Of a DNA stretch of 64,000 nt, positions 33,351-43,705 are shown one piece after another. Position 1 is the stretch's first letter, and each line of letters starts with the position of its first letter. The notes beneath the pieces were generated by a model. The model was not told where the DNA came from and searched no databases. It saw only the letters and a program-made list of their open reading frames with translations. The stretch covers positions 1 through 64,000 of the forward strand of contig NZ_VOIQ01000009.1 in assembly GCF_010470675.1 (NCBI RefSeq). The letters are read 5' to 3'. Source of the DNA: Desulfovibrio sp. JC010 (lineage in GTDB: Bacteria > Desulfobacterota > Desulfovibrionia > Desulfovibrionales > Desulfovibrionaceae). Position numbers and translations under genes: made by a program.

Positions 33351-35693
33351 CTACAACATATTCACCGGATCTAAATCCATGGTGATGCGGATCTGTTTTT
33401 TGTCTGGATTGCAGCGCAATATTTTTGCATACAGCTCACGGGTTTTGAGCCAGTCGTCAGATTTCAATAAACAATTAAACCGCTTGCGTCCGCGCAACTG
33501 GGCCAGTGGCGCGGGCACAGGTCCCATGGCCATAATCCCGGCCTCTTTTGCAGCTTCGCGAATATGGCTGAAAAACGGCGGGCAAAGCTGTTCCCCTTCC
33601 CAGCCCATGGGATGACTGATGCGGATCAGGGTTAACTTGGTGAATGGCGGATAGCGGAACCGCTTGCGCTTCTCAATTTCCTTTTCGAAAAATGTCTTGT
33701 AGTCGGCGGAAGTGACTGCACCCCAGATGGGATTCTGCGGGTTGCGGGTCTGAATAATGACTTCCCCCGGCTTCTCACCGCGACCGGCGCGCCCGGAAAC
33801 CTGCACCAATAACTGAAAAGTACGTTCTGCGGAACGGTAATCGGGCAGATTGAGACCCAGATCACCCTCAGAAACCACCACCAGCGTCACGCCGGGGAAA
33901 TTGTGTCCCTTGGAAAGCATCTGGGTACCGACCAAAACCTGCGCATCACCACGGGCAAAGCTCTTCAGGATTTCATCAAGCCGCTCCTGCCTGCGAGTGG
34001 AATCGCGGTCCATGCGTAAAATTTTCGTTTCCGGCGGCAGTGCCTTGGCGACCTGCTCTTCCAGACGCTCCGTGCCCCCGCCCAGAGGCATGAGATTGCT
34101 GCCCCCGCATGTGGCACAGGGCAAAGGAAAATGATAGGCATTGCCGCAATAATGGCAGATCACCCGCTCGCGCCCCTTATGATAGGTCATGCTGACATTG
34201 CAATGGGGACACTTGAGGGACTCTTCGCAATCCGTGCAGTAGATGAGTGGGGAAAAACCACGGCGGTTAAGCATGACCACGGCCTGCTCGCCCTTCTCGA
34301 CCACCTCTTTCAAGCGCGCTTCGGTCTCGGGAGCAAAAGGCTGCTCCGGATTCTTGATGGAGCTGGTATCGACCACCTTGACCGCCGGAAGCACGGATTT
34401 CCCGACCCGCTTCTCCATGGCGATAACATCAAAAGCACCCTGCTGCGCGGCATGAAAGGTCTTGATGTCCGGGGTTGCGGAACCGAGCACCAGCAGGCTT
34501 CCGGTCATGTGGGCCAGCACGTAAGCTACTTCCTTGGCCTGATAAGGAAGACGCTCCTCCTGCTTGTATGATTCATCATGCTCTTCATCCACGATAATCA
34601 GGCCGGGATTGCGCACCGGGAGGAAAAGAGCCGAACGGGTTCCTACAATCAGGGCCGGACTGTCATCCTCAGCCAACGCACGAAAGATGGCTTCCTTACG
34701 CACCGGGGTCTGGTAGCCGTGATAGAGATATTTGCGGGCATCCGGAAAGAGAGGACATATGCCGTTCCAAAGGGCGTAAGCAAGAGCAATTTCCGGCACC
34801 AGTACTATTACCGACTTGCCCTGCTCCATGCATTTACGGGCCGCAGTCATGTAAACGAGAGTTTTACCGCTCCCGGTGATTCCGTGCAGCAGCTTGACCG
34901 CGCTTTTGGGTTCGTCCAGCGCAGTAAGCAGTTCATCAATGGCTGCCTGCTGCTGCTCTGACGGCACGAAGTCCCACTTGGGTCCGGTAGCTGAACACTT
35001 CTCGGAGGGATTGCGTTCTTCTTCGGGCGGAGGGCCGATCTTGACCAGCGAATCGGAATGAAGCTTCTTGATCACCCCGGTGGTCCAATCGCCCATGATG
35101 TTTTTGAGGAATCCTTTTTCGCGGGGTCCGTTTTCAAAAATAAATTCCAGAATCTGCAACTGACGTGCGGCGTTGGGGCGCACAGGCCATGGCGGATCGG
35201 AAGTCAGGCTGACGTATTCCTCTTTTTCAATAGAAGCAGGCAGGCTGACATTCATGCGCCCTTCATCGTAAATTTTAACCAGCTCCATCCTGCGCTCGAC
35301 AGGCATCCGGGCAATATCCAGAGCCTTCAGACGGGCGGGGAAATCTCGATCCGCAACCTTGAAGGAAATTTTGGCACTGCGGAAACGTTTGGGCACCACA
35401 TTTTCCAGCACCTTGCCAAGGGGCTGCATCTGGCGGGCACCGATGTTGCGGTATAATTTGAAATGATTGGAATTTAAAAGCGGCTCACGTTCAAGAGGCC
35501 AGATAACGGATTTAAGTTCGACCCCCTCAGGAGGAATGTCCACTGTCTCAATGAGAAAAGCCACGCGTACGGAACGGCCCAAAGGCACGAGAACCCGCTG
35601 TCCTTCCATTAATTTGGGAAGGTCGGCGGGTGCTTCGTAAGTGTAAATTGAATATGGCGGGCTGGCCAGACAGGCCTGCCAGAGAGTGCTCAT
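33351..35693 (-). CDS. priA: primosomal protein N' (replication restart helicase PriA)
   Basis: A 780-residue PriA, normal length. It has an N-terminal 3'-DNA-binding domain, Walker A LLHGITGSGKTLVYM, DEEH box IIVDEEHDESYKQ, LGSATPD, and the Zn-binding Cys array YCTDCEESLKCPHCNVSMTYH ... CHYCGNAYHFPLPCATCGG. Motifs V/VI are LVGTQMLSKGHNFPGVTLVVV and QVSGRAGRGEKPGEVIIQTR. It restarts stalled forks by loading DnaB. It is the last gene of the long ftsH-priA run and its start coincides with the stop of the preceding unknown gene. It is followed by a family A palindrome. Confidence 0.97.
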   Translation of the reverse strand: MSTLWQACLASPPYSIYTYEAPADLPKLMEGQRVLVPLGRSVRVAFLIETVDIPPEGVELKSVIWPLEREPLLNSNHFKLYRNIGARQMQPLGKVLENVVPKRFRSAKISFKVADRDFPARLKALDIARMPVERRMELVKIYDEGRMNVSLPASIEKEEYVSLTSDPPWPVRPNAARQLQILEFIFENGPREKGFLKNIMGDWTTGVIKKLHSDSLVKIGPPPEEERNPSEKCSATGPKWDFVPSEQQQAAIDELLTALDEPKSAVKLLHGITGSGKTLVYMTAARKCMEQGKSVIVLVPEIALAYALWNGICPLFPDARKYLYHGYQTPVRKEAIFRALAEDDSPALIVGTRSALFLPVRNPGLIIVDEEHDESYKQEERLPYQAKEVAYVLAHMTGSLLVLGSATPDIKTFHAAQQGAFDVIAMEKRVGKSVLPAVKVVDTSSIKNPEQPFAPETEARLKEVVEKGEQAVVMLNRRGFSPLIYCTDCEESLKCPHCNVSMTYHKGRERVICHYCGNAYHFPLPCATCGGSNLMPLGGGTERLEEQVAKALPPETKILRMDRDSTRRQERLDEILKSFARGDAQVLVGTQMLSKGHNFPGVTLVVVSEGDLGLNLPDYRSAERTFQLLVQVSGRAGRGEKPGEVIIQTRNPQNPIWGAVTSADYKTFFEKEIEKRKRFRYPPFTKLTLIRISHPMGWEGEQLCPPFFSHIREAAKEAGIMAMGPVPAPLAQLRGRKRFNCLLKSDDWLKTRELYAKILRCNPDKKQIRITMDLDPVNML

Positions 35694-36457
35694 TACTGCT
35701 CTTTACCCGGTTTGAGACATTTTTTTAGAAACTCAAAAACCTCACCGGACGGCACTGCGCATCCCTTGGATTTACTGATGGCTACAGGAGCGAATTCCGC
35801 AGGAGCAATCTTTTTACGGATGCTCTTCCACTGGATATTGAAATCAAGGGTTTCCTCACCGACTTTCATGATCCCGGTATGGGGCAGCATGAATCCGGCG
35901 AACTTGGAATATGTGCCGAAACGGACTTCCCGCTGCGGAGCAAGCACAATCCTTATCGGTGCAAAATTCTCATTATTGAACCAAATCTGGGGAGAGTTAT
36001 CATCACCCTGCTCCGCACCGAAAACAAATGCCGGGATGTCATCAAAGAATCCGTAGCTTTTGGTCGCATTGGTCATGCCCATCTCCATCCAGTCGGCGAC
36101 AGGATCATCCGGTGCCCAGAATTGAAGCATGGAAACAGGCATATCCGCCGCAGGCGGACACTGGGCAATGGTCTTAAAATATTGCCCCACGGATTTTGCC
36201 GTGACAGTCGCATTGGTCCCGGTCTCGGTAAAGGTCTGCTGCCAGTGATCATGTCCGCGTTTGATAACAAGGGTGGTTCCCGGCTCTGACGGAAAAGTCA
36301 ATTCCGCTTCATAGGAAGTCAGCGCACCGTATTTCCGGTACATTGTCTCATCAATTCCCTCGTCAGACGGAAAAAAAGCCCTTGCCGGGCCACTGCAAAG
36401 CAGGCTCACGGCAAGGACTGAAAATACTACATAAGTATATAAATTCTTTACGAACAA
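35693..36457 (-). CDS. exported protein of unknown function, LolA-like pattern
   Basis: A 254-residue protein. Residues 1-27 are a signal peptide (hydrophobic run YVVFSVLAVSLL, likely cut after ARA). The mature part is rich in beta-strand patterns (LTSYEAELTFPS, TLVIKRGHDHWQQTFTE, IWFNNENFAPIRIVL, KFAGFMLPHTGIMKVGEETLDFNIQWKSI). That order is like outer-membrane lipoprotein carriers of the LolA/YehS fold, but no diagnostic motif secures it. It starts ten bases inside the galU end, so it is coupled to galU, and its stop meets the priA start. Confidence 0.6.
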   Translation of the reverse strand: MFVKNLYTYVVFSVLAVSLLCSGPARAFFPSDEGIDETMYRKYGALTSYEAELTFPSEPGTTLVIKRGHDHWQQTFTETGTNATVTAKSVGQYFKTIAQCPPAADMPVSMLQFWAPDDPVADWMEMGMTNATKSYGFFDDIPAFVFGAEQGDDNSPQIWFNNENFAPIRIVLAPQREVRFGTYSKFAGFMLPHTGIMKVGEETLDFNIQWKSIRKKIAPAEFAPVAISKSKGCAVPSGEVFEFLKKCLKPGKEQ

Positions 36458-37317
36458 GACAAAAGCTCCCGCAATCTGGCTACAACGTCATCACGCAATT
36501 CTTCATCCTGAAGGGCGAAGTAAATATTTGCGGTAAGATACTCCACCCAGTCCCCGGCGTCAAACCTCTGTCCGCGCAGTTTCACGGCCAGCAGCTTGTT
36601 ATCCTGCGCCAGTCCCTGCAGGGCATCGGTGAGCTGGATTTCTCCGCCCACACCCGGCTCAAGATTTTCCAGATGATCAAAGATTTCCGGCAGCAGAACA
36701 TAACGACCTACGATTGCCAGTCTGGAAGGAGCTTCGCCGATGGCGGGCTTTTCAACCAGAGAACGGACCCGGTACATACCCGGAGCGAACTCTTCACCCT
36801 GAATGATACCGTAACGGTTAACCTTGTTCTCGGGTACTTCGATTACGCCGACCACCGCCATATTCTCGGTGCGTGCGGCATCAATAAGCTGCTTGATGCC
36901 CGGCTCCAGACCGAACATGAGGTCATCGCCGACCATTACGGCAAAAGGATCGTTTTTACATACTTCCTTGGCACAGAGAACAGCATGTCCGAGGCCGAGT
37001 TGCTTTTTCTGACGCACGGAAATGATGTTAACCATCTCCGCAACTTTTCTTACTTCTTCAAGAATCTCAGTCTTGCCGCCGCGCTCAAGCACATCTTCAA
37101 GGGAAAGGTTGTAATCGAAATGGTCTTCAATAATTTTCTTATTCTGGTTGTTAATGAAAACAACATCAGTCAGTCCGCTGGACATGGCCTCTTCCACCAC
37201 ATGCTGCACAACAGGCTTCTTAAAGATAGGCAGCATTTCCTTGGGAATGTTTTTGGTGGCAGGCAATGATCTTGTACCCCATCCAGCAACCGGAATAATA
37301 ACTTTCTTGATGACCAT
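36448..37317 (-). CDS. galU: UTP--glucose-1-phosphate uridylyltransferase
   Basis: A 289-residue nucleotidyltransferase that makes UDP-glucose. The family start is KVIIPVAGWGTRSLPATKNIPKEMLPI (consensus GxGTRxLPxTKxxPKEMLP), followed by GLGHAVLCAKE, VMVGDDLMF and EKPAIGEAPSRLAIVGRYVL, and EIQLTDAL. The substrate-binding glycine/arginine motif is intact. The GAGATATG-type ribosome site precedes ATG at 37317. It lies about 50 bases after glmM, so glucosamine and glucose activation are co-encoded. Confidence 0.96.
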   Translation of the reverse strand: MVIKKVIIPVAGWGTRSLPATKNIPKEMLPIFKKPVVQHVVEEAMSSGLTDVVFINNQNKKIIEDHFDYNLSLEDVLERGGKTEILEEVRKVAEMVNIISVRQKKQLGLGHAVLCAKEVCKNDPFAVMVGDDLMFGLEPGIKQLIDAARTENMAVVGVIEVPENKVNRYGIIQGEEFAPGMYRVRSLVEKPAIGEAPSRLAIVGRYVLLPEIFDHLENLEPGVGGEIQLTDALQGLAQDNKLLAVKLRGQRFDAGDWVEYLTANIYFALQDEELRDDVVARLRELLSCS

Positions 37318-37368
37318 TGATCATATCTCCTTGAAATATTGAATGCTTTGTAGCGACCAAACGAATTA

Positions 37369-38718
37369 TCAGCGTAAATGCTCTTCCAAAACTCCTGCAA
37401 GCTCGGAAGTATAAAGATCAACTTTGGAACTGTCTTCTGCTTCAACCATAACTCTGGCTACGGATTCAGTTCCGGAATAACGCAACAGAACACGTCCCTT
37501 TCCGGCCAATTCCTGCTCAACCTGTTTGAGGGCTTCCTGCACAGCGGGAACTTCCTCAAAAGGTCTTTTCCGCTTAACGTGAACGTTCTGTAATTTTTGC
37601 GGATAAAGCTCAAGCAGTCCGGAAAGTTCGGAAAGCGGTCTGTTCTTCACACACAGTATACGCAATAACTGCAAGGCTGCAAGCAACCCGTCGCCTGTGG
37701 TGCTGAATTCCTTAAAAATAAGATGGCCGGACTGCTCACCACCGAGGATGGCTCCTTCACGGCGCATGGCTTCCACCACGTGACGGTCACCCACCGGGGT
37801 ACGCAACAATTGTCCGCCCTTTTCTTTCATGAAATTTTCAAGGGCCATGTTACTCATTACAGTGGCAACAAGCATATTATGAGTGAGTTTACCGCGTTCC
37901 ATAAGATCGGCAGCGCACATGGCCATGATGACATCGCCGTCAAGGACCTGCCCCTTTTCATCAACAACAATGAGGCGGTCAGCATCACCGTCAAGGGCGA
38001 GACCGATATCGGCGTGCTCCTCCACTACCCGCTGTCCGACAACTTCGGGATACAGGGATCCGCATTTGGCATTGATGTTCAGCCCGTCCGGCTTGTCGCC
38101 GATACGCACAACTTCCGCTCCCAGCTCTTCGAACATATGGCCGAGGCTGTAGGCAGCACCATTGGCGCAATCGAGAACAAGCTTGACTCCTTTCAAAGTC
38201 ATATCCTGCGGGAAGCTGTATTTGAGATAAACAATGTAGCGTCCGCGGGCATCTTCAATCTTGAAGGCACGCCCGACTTTCTCTGCCTGCGGATAATCCC
38301 ACTGGGTATCCGGAGACATGACCATTTCCGCAATTGTATCTTCAGCTTCATCGGGAAGCTTGTAGCCGTTGGCATCAAAAAATTTAATACCGTTATCCAT
38401 GAACGGGTTATGGGAGGCGGAAATGACAATACCGAGATCGGCACGCATATTACGGGTCAGAAAAGACACCGCAGGAGTCGGCATGGGGCCGACCTGGAAT
38501 ACATCCATACCCATGGCACAAAGCCCGGAAGTAAGTGCGGATTCAAGCATATACCCGGAAAGGCGGGTATCTTTACCGATAATTACTTTATGCTGCTGTT
38601 TTCCGTTTCTGAAATAAGAACCGGCCGCAAGCCCCATACGCAGGGCAACTTCAGCGGTCATGGGGTGAATATTAACCTGACCGCGCACACCGTCGGTCCC
38701 GAACAAACGTTTAGTCAT
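37369..38718 (-). CDS. glmM: phosphoglucosamine mutase
   Basis: A 449-residue alpha-D-phosphohexomutase converting GlcN-6-P to GlcN-1-P for UDP-GlcNAc synthesis. The start [16 protein letters not shown] carries the FGTDG motif. The phosphoserine loop is [17 protein letters not shown], the metal site [17 protein letters not shown], the sugar loop [11 protein letters not shown] and the phosphate loop [12 protein letters not shown] at 38718 is preferred; an in-frame TTG at 38730 lies inside the ribosome-site region. It follows cdaA-cdaR, the same order as in Firmicutes, where GlmM and CdaA interact. Confidence 0.97.
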   Translation of the reverse strand: MTKRLFGTDGVRGQVNIHPMTAEVALRMGLAAGSYFRNGKQQHKVIIGKDTRLSGYMLESALTSGLCAMGMDVFQVGPMPTPAVSFLTRNMRADLGIVISASHNPFMDNGIKFFDANGYKLPDEAEDTIAEMVMSPDTQWDYPQAEKVGRAFKIEDARGRYIVYLKYSFPQDMTLKGVKLVLDCANGAAYSLGHMFEELGAEVVRIGDKPDGLNINAKCGSLYPEVVGQRVVEEHADIGLALDGDADRLIVVDEKGQVLDGDVIMAMCAADLMERGKLTHNMLVATVMSNMALENFMKEKGGQLLRTPVGDRHVVEAMRREGAILGGEQSGHLIFKEFSTTGDGLLAALQLLRILCVKNRPLSELSGLLELYPQKLQNVHVKRKRPFEEVPAVQEALKQVEQELAGKGRVLLRYSGTESVARVMVEAEDSSKVDLYTSELAGVLEEHLR

Positions 38719-38749
38719 CCATCTCTCCAAAATATAAGCAGGCCGCTCA

Positions 38750-39673
38750 TTATTGCGCTTGGGACGTCGGCCTTGATATAGTTACGGTTATTGCTTCAGG
38801 CTTTCTCTTTTTCACAGTGCAGCCCTTAGGCAGGCTGACTTCGAAAGGAATGACATTCTTCCCTTCCGGGATAGCCGTATTCAAATCAATTGAAGCAGTA
38901 ATCTCATCTCTGAATCCATTTTGCCTGAAGAAAGGCTTTGGCCCTTCCACAAGCAGCCTGACGTAATTCTGACTGGCGGTAAAGTCAATATCATCCGGCC
39001 CTAAAATATAAAGAGGCACCTTGACCCACATCTTTCCGGAGCGCACTGCAAAATCAAGACTCACACTGACCAGCCCCGGATTGGACTCCACAGTCTCCGG
39101 TAATTGCAGGGGAACTTCCCCATGCCAGAATCCGGGAGAATCGGTATCCAGCATAATCGGCTGGGTTCTGACCTGTTTGATTTTTTTAAGCACCGAAGCC
39201 GGTCCGCGCAGGGTTACTTCATCCGGTTCACTGAATTTTTTCTTAAGGGTATAATCGCGGTGCAGATCACCTTCCCATGCCGGCAATACCCGGACCCGCT
39301 TCTTCACAAACATATCCATGGCCAGATTGATATGTGAAGGATTGATCTCCACAACCTCAAGGGCACTGCCCAGTCCGAGGTTTTCCGGCACAATGGTAAT
39401 AGGATTGTTACCGACCACCAGATGTCCGGTATCAAGGGAATAGGCCATTTTCTTGGTATCAAGATTGCGGATCAAGCCTTTGGGGCCGCGCAGCCGCACG
39501 GAAACCTTGCTGATCATACCATCGCGGATAATCATGCCTTGCGGGGGATTGATAATTTCCAAAGGAAACTCCACCCACGTCTCAACAAGGTCACGCCCGG
39601 TAACCAGATACCAGGTCAAAAGGGCCATCATCAGGGCCGTTGCGGCTATTTTCCAGTGCTGTACTTTCATCAT
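38750..39673 (-). CDS. cdaR: YbbR-domain protein, CdaA regulator CdaR
   Basis: A 307-residue protein with one N-terminal membrane helix ([17 protein letters not shown]), then about three YbbR-like beta domains (for example [39 protein letters not shown]). Each domain ends in a pattern such as [18 protein letters not shown]. It is the extracytoplasmic regulator of the diadenylate cyclase CdaA, whose gene overlaps it by four bases. Confidence 0.92.
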   Translation of the reverse strand: MMKVQHWKIAATALMMALLTWYLVTGRDLVETWVEFPLEIINPPQGMIIRDGMISKVSVRLRGPKGLIRNLDTKKMAYSLDTGHLVVGNNPITIVPENLGLGSALEVVEINPSHINLAMDMFVKKRVRVLPAWEGDLHRDYTLKKKFSEPDEVTLRGPASVLKKIKQVRTQPIMLDTDSPGFWHGEVPLQLPETVESNPGLVSVSLDFAVRSGKMWVKVPLYILGPDDIDFTASQNYVRLLVEGPKPFFRQNGFRDEITASIDLNTAIPEGKNVIPFEVSLPKGCTVKKRKPEAITVTISRPTSQAQ

Positions 39674-40419
39674 GTCAAAACGTTTTTAAGAACCCTTTTC
39701 AGACGCACAATATCAAGCTTGGTAATCAACTTGCCGCCGATGGCCGCAGACATAGTCCCGCGTTCTTCAGAAACAACAAGGGCGATGGCATCGGTTTCTT
39801 CACTGATCCCCAAGGCCGCCCTGTGCCGGGTGCCGATGGCGCTCTGTCTGGTGGAGACCTGCGCCAGCGGCAGAATACAGGATGCCGCAACCACTTTGTT
39901 GGACTTGATAACCACCGCTCCGTCATGCAGCGGGGTATCCGGCCAGAAAATATTGATCAGCAGCTGCTTGCTGACCTGTCCATTGATCTCGACCCCTTTT
40001 TCTAAAATATCACCCAGCGGGACGTTTTTCTGGATGACCAGCAATGCCCCGATCTTCTGGCGGGCCATGGAATCCATGGCGGCACAGATTTCATCGATAA
40101 CCGCAATTTCAAAATCCTGCTTACGCCAGAAACGGCCTGCGCCCATCTGGGCCAGACCTTTACGGATATCCCTCTGAAAAAGGACAATAATTACAAGGAA
40201 GATGGAACTAAGAAAATTGGTCAGCAGCCAATTGAGGGTATAAAGACCGAAGACATCAGAAAGGTAGTAAACCAGCAGGACCAGAAGAAGTCCCCAGATA
40301 ACCGCAGCAGCACGAGTGCCGCGCACCAGCAGGATAATATAAAAATAGACAATCGCCACCAGACCGATGTCCAGCAGCTCTTTCCAGGAAATTTGAAAGC
40401 CCAGAAACTCAAACATCAA
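39670..40419 (-). CDS. cdaA: diadenylate cyclase CdaA
   Basis: A 249-residue membrane enzyme making c-di-AMP from two ATP. It has three membrane helices in residues 1-90 and then the DAC (DisA_N) domain with its two active-site motifs: DGA in TPLHDGAVVIKSNKV and RHR in AIGTRHRAALGISEETDAIALVVSEERG. The cdaA-cdaR-glmM order is well known from Gram-positive bacteria. Finding it here indicates c-di-AMP signalling in this Gram-negative lineage. Its ATG overlaps the folP stop by four bases. Confidence 0.95.
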   Translation of the reverse strand: MMFEFLGFQISWKELLDIGLVAIVYFYIILLVRGTRAAAVIWGLLLVLLVYYLSDVFGLYTLNWLLTNFLSSIFLVIIVLFQRDIRKGLAQMGAGRFWRKQDFEIAVIDEICAAMDSMARQKIGALLVIQKNVPLGDILEKGVEINGQVSKQLLINIFWPDTPLHDGAVVIKSNKVVAASCILPLAQVSTRQSAIGTRHRAALGISEETDAIALVVSEERGTMSAAIGGKLITKLDIVRLKRVLKNVLT

Positions 40420-41258
40420 AAATCCCCGCCGATCTCCTTCACTATTTTCAACGTCTGGCTGGTCAAGCCGACTTCATGCACCCGGTGAATCGGAACTCCG
40501 CGCGCTGCCAGTACAGCTGTTGCTGCTTGAGTGGCATTCTGCCGCTCATCGGGTTCCAGCCCCAGCAGTTTACCCCACAAAGACTTGTTTGAAAGTCCCA
40601 TGTAAACCGGAAAACCCAGATCCATGAAACGGTCAATCCGGCGCAGAATCTCCAGATTGTGCCCAAGAGTCTTGCCGAACCCTATACCGGGATCAATCAC
40701 TATATGACTTTCGGGTAAGCCTGCTTTTATGAGTTTTTCAAGACTTTTTTCAAAAAAACTCAAAATATCTTCTATGACACTATCATAACTCGGTGCCAAT
40801 TGCATCTCTTCCGGGGTTCCCTGACTATGCATGAGCACGTAGCCGGGTTTTAAATCAGCCACAACTTCCAACAGAGCCGGGTCCTGCGCAAAAGCGGAAA
40901 CATCATTCACAATGGCTGCTCCGGCCTCGATTGCGGCACGGGCCACCCCGCTCTTGACTGTATCAACAGAAACCACATGCTCACGGCTGAGTTCCTTGAT
41001 CACCGGAACCACGCGGGCAAGTTCATCTTCCAGAGAGACAGGATCGGCAAATGGCCTGGTGCTCTCACCGCCCACATCAAGGATATCCGCACCCTGTGCA
41101 GCGAGCATGCGGCCATGTTCAACGGCCTGCTGCAGATCATAATTTTTGCCCCCGTCATAAAAGGAATCGGGGGTGACATTGACAATACCGGCAATAAAAA
41201 AAGGGGCAGGGCCTAACACCCTGCCCCCCTTAACGGTCCATGAATAATCGCGGGACAT
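40416..41258 (-). CDS. folP: dihydropteroate synthase
   Basis: A 280-residue TIM-barrel enzyme that joins p-aminobenzoate to dihydropterin pyrophosphate. Signatures are PFFIAGIVNVTPDSFYDGGKNYD, DILDVGGESTRPFADPV, VSVDTVKS, VNDVSAF and a C-terminal IHRVHE. The gene is 13 bases after ftsH, a linkage seen in many bacteria, and overlaps cdaA. There is no fused FolK or FolB. Confidence 0.97.
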   Translation of the reverse strand: MSRDYSWTVKGGRVLGPAPFFIAGIVNVTPDSFYDGGKNYDLQQAVEHGRMLAAQGADILDVGGESTRPFADPVSLEDELARVVPVIKELSREHVVSVDTVKSGVARAAIEAGAAIVNDVSAFAQDPALLEVVADLKPGYVLMHSQGTPEEMQLAPSYDSVIEDILSFFEKSLEKLIKAGLPESHIVIDPGIGFGKTLGHNLEILRRIDRFMDLGFPVYMGLSNKSLWGKLLGLEPDERQNATQAATAVLAARGVPIHRVHEVGLTSQTLKIVKEIGGDF

Positions 41259-41271
41259 AAATCCTGTATCC

Positions 41272-43332
41272 TTATTCGGAACTCTTTTTATCTTCTTTTT
41301 CTTCAGTCTCTGCCGATTCTTCGGAGAGCTTGAATTCTTCTTTCACTTCAGTTTTGGCTTCAGGCTTGTCTTCAGTCTGTTCTGAAGGCTGCTCTTCAAA
41401 AGCGAATTCACCCTTGTCTGCATCATCTTCCTTTTCAGATTCGGCAACAGGAGTATATCCGGCCTTGGAAGTAGAACCGTAAGCCCTTGAAGCTGTCGCA
41501 GCATTGGAAGGTGCTACGGACTCAAGGGGAGGAAGGGTCCCACCGGCCATGAGGGTATCGAGGTCGTTACCGTCGATAGTCTCACGCTCAAGCAGAGCTT
41601 CGGAAACAGCATGCAAAGCCTTTTCATTTTCAGAAAGGAGCTTGTTTGCAGTCTCGTAAGCAGTGTCGATAATCCTTCTGACCTCGGAATCGATGAGGCG
41701 AGAGGTATCTTCACTGAAGTCCTTGTGCTGCACAAGTTCCTTGCCGAGGAAAACCTGATCCTGACTTTCACCGAAAGTCATGGGACCGAGTTTCTCACTC
41801 ATACCCCACTGGCAGACCATGGAACGGGCCATCTTGGTAGCGCGCTCAATGTCGTTGCTGGCTCCGGTGGTGACCTGATCAAGGATCAGCTCTTCAGCCA
41901 CACGTCCGCCGAGCAGCATGACCAGAGTATCTTTGAGGTACTCTTTATTATAGTTATGACGGTCATCCACAGGCAGCTGCTGGGTTACACCCAGAGCGCG
42001 CCCGCGGGGGATGATGGTAACTTTGTGTACGGGGTCGCAGTTTTCCAGCAGCTTGGCGATGAGAGCGTGACCTGCTTCGTGATAAGCGGTGGTCTTCTTC
42101 TCTTCATCAGTAAGAATCAGGCTGCGGCGTTCACGGCCCATGAGGACTTTGTCTTTGGCCTCCTCAAAGTCGGCCATCTTGACGTAGTCCTGATTGTTCT
42201 TCGCTGCGTACAGAGCGGCCTCGTTAACGAGGTTTTCGAGGTCCGCACCGGAAAAACCGGGGGTTCCGCGGGCAATAACATCAAGATCAATCTCACCGGC
42301 AAGGGGAGTCTTGCGGGTATGAACCTTGAGGATATGCGCACGGCCCTGAACATCCGGGGTAGGCACAACAACCTGACGGTCAAAACGACCGGGACGCAGC
42401 AGCGCGGGGTCGAGGACATCAGGTCTGTTGGTTGCGGCGATGAGGATGACACCTTCGTTGGACTCAAAACCGTCCATCTCAACCAGCAGCTGGTTCAAGG
42501 TCTGTTCACGCTCATCGTGTCCGCCGCCGAGGCCAGCACCACGCTGGCGACCCACCGCGTCAATTTCATCAATAAAGATAAGACAGGGCGCATTCTTCTT
42601 ACCCTGTGCGAAAAGATCACGCACACGGGAAGCACCGACACCGACAAACATTTCAACAAAGTCGGAACCGGAAATGGAGAAGAAGGGAACTCCTGCTTCC
42701 CCGGCAACAGCGCGGGCAAGCAGGGTTTTACCGGTACCGGGGGGGCCCACCAGCAGTACACCCTTGGGAATGCGTCCGCCGAGGCGGGTAAACTTTTTGG
42801 GTTCACTAAGGAACTGGACAACTTCGGCAAGCTCATCCTTGGCTTCGTCAACTCCGGCAACGTCTTCAAATGTTACGCGGGCTGTTTCCTCATTTATCAT
42901 GCGTGCTTTGGAACGCCCGAAGGACATGGCTCCGCCACGGCCTCCACCGCCTCCCTGCATCTGACGCATGAAGAAGATCCAGACCCCGACCAGAAGCAGC
43001 ATGGGAAACCATGATATGAACAGAGTCATATACCATGGAGCCTCTTCCTCAGGCTCGGCCACAACTTCGATTTTGTTTTTCAGCAGATGCTGAACAAGGG
43101 CCGGATCATCAGGATTGTAAGTGACAAAACGTTTGTCACCGACCATTACCCCGCTGATTTTCTGCCCCTGAATCTTTACTTGAAGGACTTCTCCTTCATC
43201 GACTCTGCTTAAAAAGTCGGTGTAGGAAAGTTTGAGCTGGGAAGTCTGCGGCTGATTAAAAAGATTGAACAAAACAATCATCACCAGCATGATGGTTACC
43301 CAGACCAAGAGATTCTTGGCAAAACTATTCAA
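41272..43332 (-). CDS. ftsH: ATP-dependent zinc metalloprotease FtsH
   Basis: A 686-residue membrane AAA+ protease. It has membrane helices near residues 5-25 and 105-125, AAA Walker [18 protein letters not shown], pore loop [17 protein letters not shown], Walker [17 protein letters not shown], second-region-of-homology RPGRFDRQ and the zinc site HEAGHALIA. The last 80 residues are an acidic Glu/Ser/Lys tail with repeated EEK and EAKTE units that is longer than in E. coli. It degrades misfolded membrane proteins and some soluble ones. It is the head gene of the eight-gene run and is upstream of folP. Confidence 0.96.
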   Translation of the reverse strand: MNSFAKNLLVWVTIMLVMIVLFNLFNQPQTSQLKLSYTDFLSRVDEGEVLQVKIQGQKISGVMVGDKRFVTYNPDDPALVQHLLKNKIEVVAEPEEEAPWYMTLFISWFPMLLLVGVWIFFMRQMQGGGGGRGGAMSFGRSKARMINEETARVTFEDVAGVDEAKDELAEVVQFLSEPKKFTRLGGRIPKGVLLVGPPGTGKTLLARAVAGEAGVPFFSISGSDFVEMFVGVGASRVRDLFAQGKKNAPCLIFIDEIDAVGRQRGAGLGGGHDEREQTLNQLLVEMDGFESNEGVILIAATNRPDVLDPALLRPGRFDRQVVVPTPDVQGRAHILKVHTRKTPLAGEIDLDVIARGTPGFSGADLENLVNEAALYAAKNNQDYVKMADFEEAKDKVLMGRERRSLILTDEEKKTTAYHEAGHALIAKLLENCDPVHKVTIIPRGRALGVTQQLPVDDRHNYNKEYLKDTLVMLLGGRVAEELILDQVTTGASNDIERATKMARSMVCQWGMSEKLGPMTFGESQDQVFLGKELVQHKDFSEDTSRLIDSEVRRIIDTAYETANKLLSENEKALHAVSEALLERETIDGNDLDTLMAGGTLPPLESVAPSNAATASRAYGSTSKAGYTPVAESEKEDDADKGEFAFEEQPSEQTEDKPEAKTEVKEEFKLSEESAETEEKEDKKSSE

Positions 43333-43529
43333 AGTCTATCTCCTTGGATATGCGTCCGCCCGGCCGGAACATGTCAATATGCGGCAGGCAGCGGACTGAA
43401 TTTACATTATTTCTTCAGTATCGATCAGTTATTAATAAGACTAATTGGGGAAAAGGCAAGCCATAAACAAAAATATTATTAGCACTTGCCCTTTACCAGC
43501 AAAATTGGTAGCCATTTCTTCTTCGAAGC

Positions 43530-43623
43530 GGAAGTGTATCGTAACCGGTGTTGCGCCTGGACTTCAAATCCAGTGGACGGGTTAACCCTCGTCGGTAGGT
43601 TCGACTCCTATACACTTCCGCCA
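43530..43623 (+). tRNA. selC: tRNA-Sec (anticodon UCA)
   Basis: An unusually long tRNA with an 8-bp acceptor stem (GGAAGTGT / ACACTTCC), discriminator G and encoded CCA. The anticodon stem CTGGA/TCCAG has loop CTTCAAA and anticodon TCA at 43564-43566. A long variable arm (GACGGGTTAACCCTCGTC) is present. These features identify the selenocysteine tRNA, so the genome decodes UGA as Sec. No selA, selB or obvious in-frame-UGA gene is in the window. The adjacent restriction-modification genes suggest that the 3' flank has been an insertion site. Confidence 0.95.
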
Positions 43624-43705
43624 TTCTTTTTTTACCAGCCTACTACATCTTGACCAAGCCCGCTTTGCTGGCATAAATTATATATAAATAATATATGGAG
43701 GCAAA

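Noticed and set aside
41611-43014. Long plus-strand frame (about 470 codons) inside ftsH
   Set aside because: FtsH on the other strand has all AAA and zinc-protease motifs. The frame is open because of codon bias and has no ribosome site.
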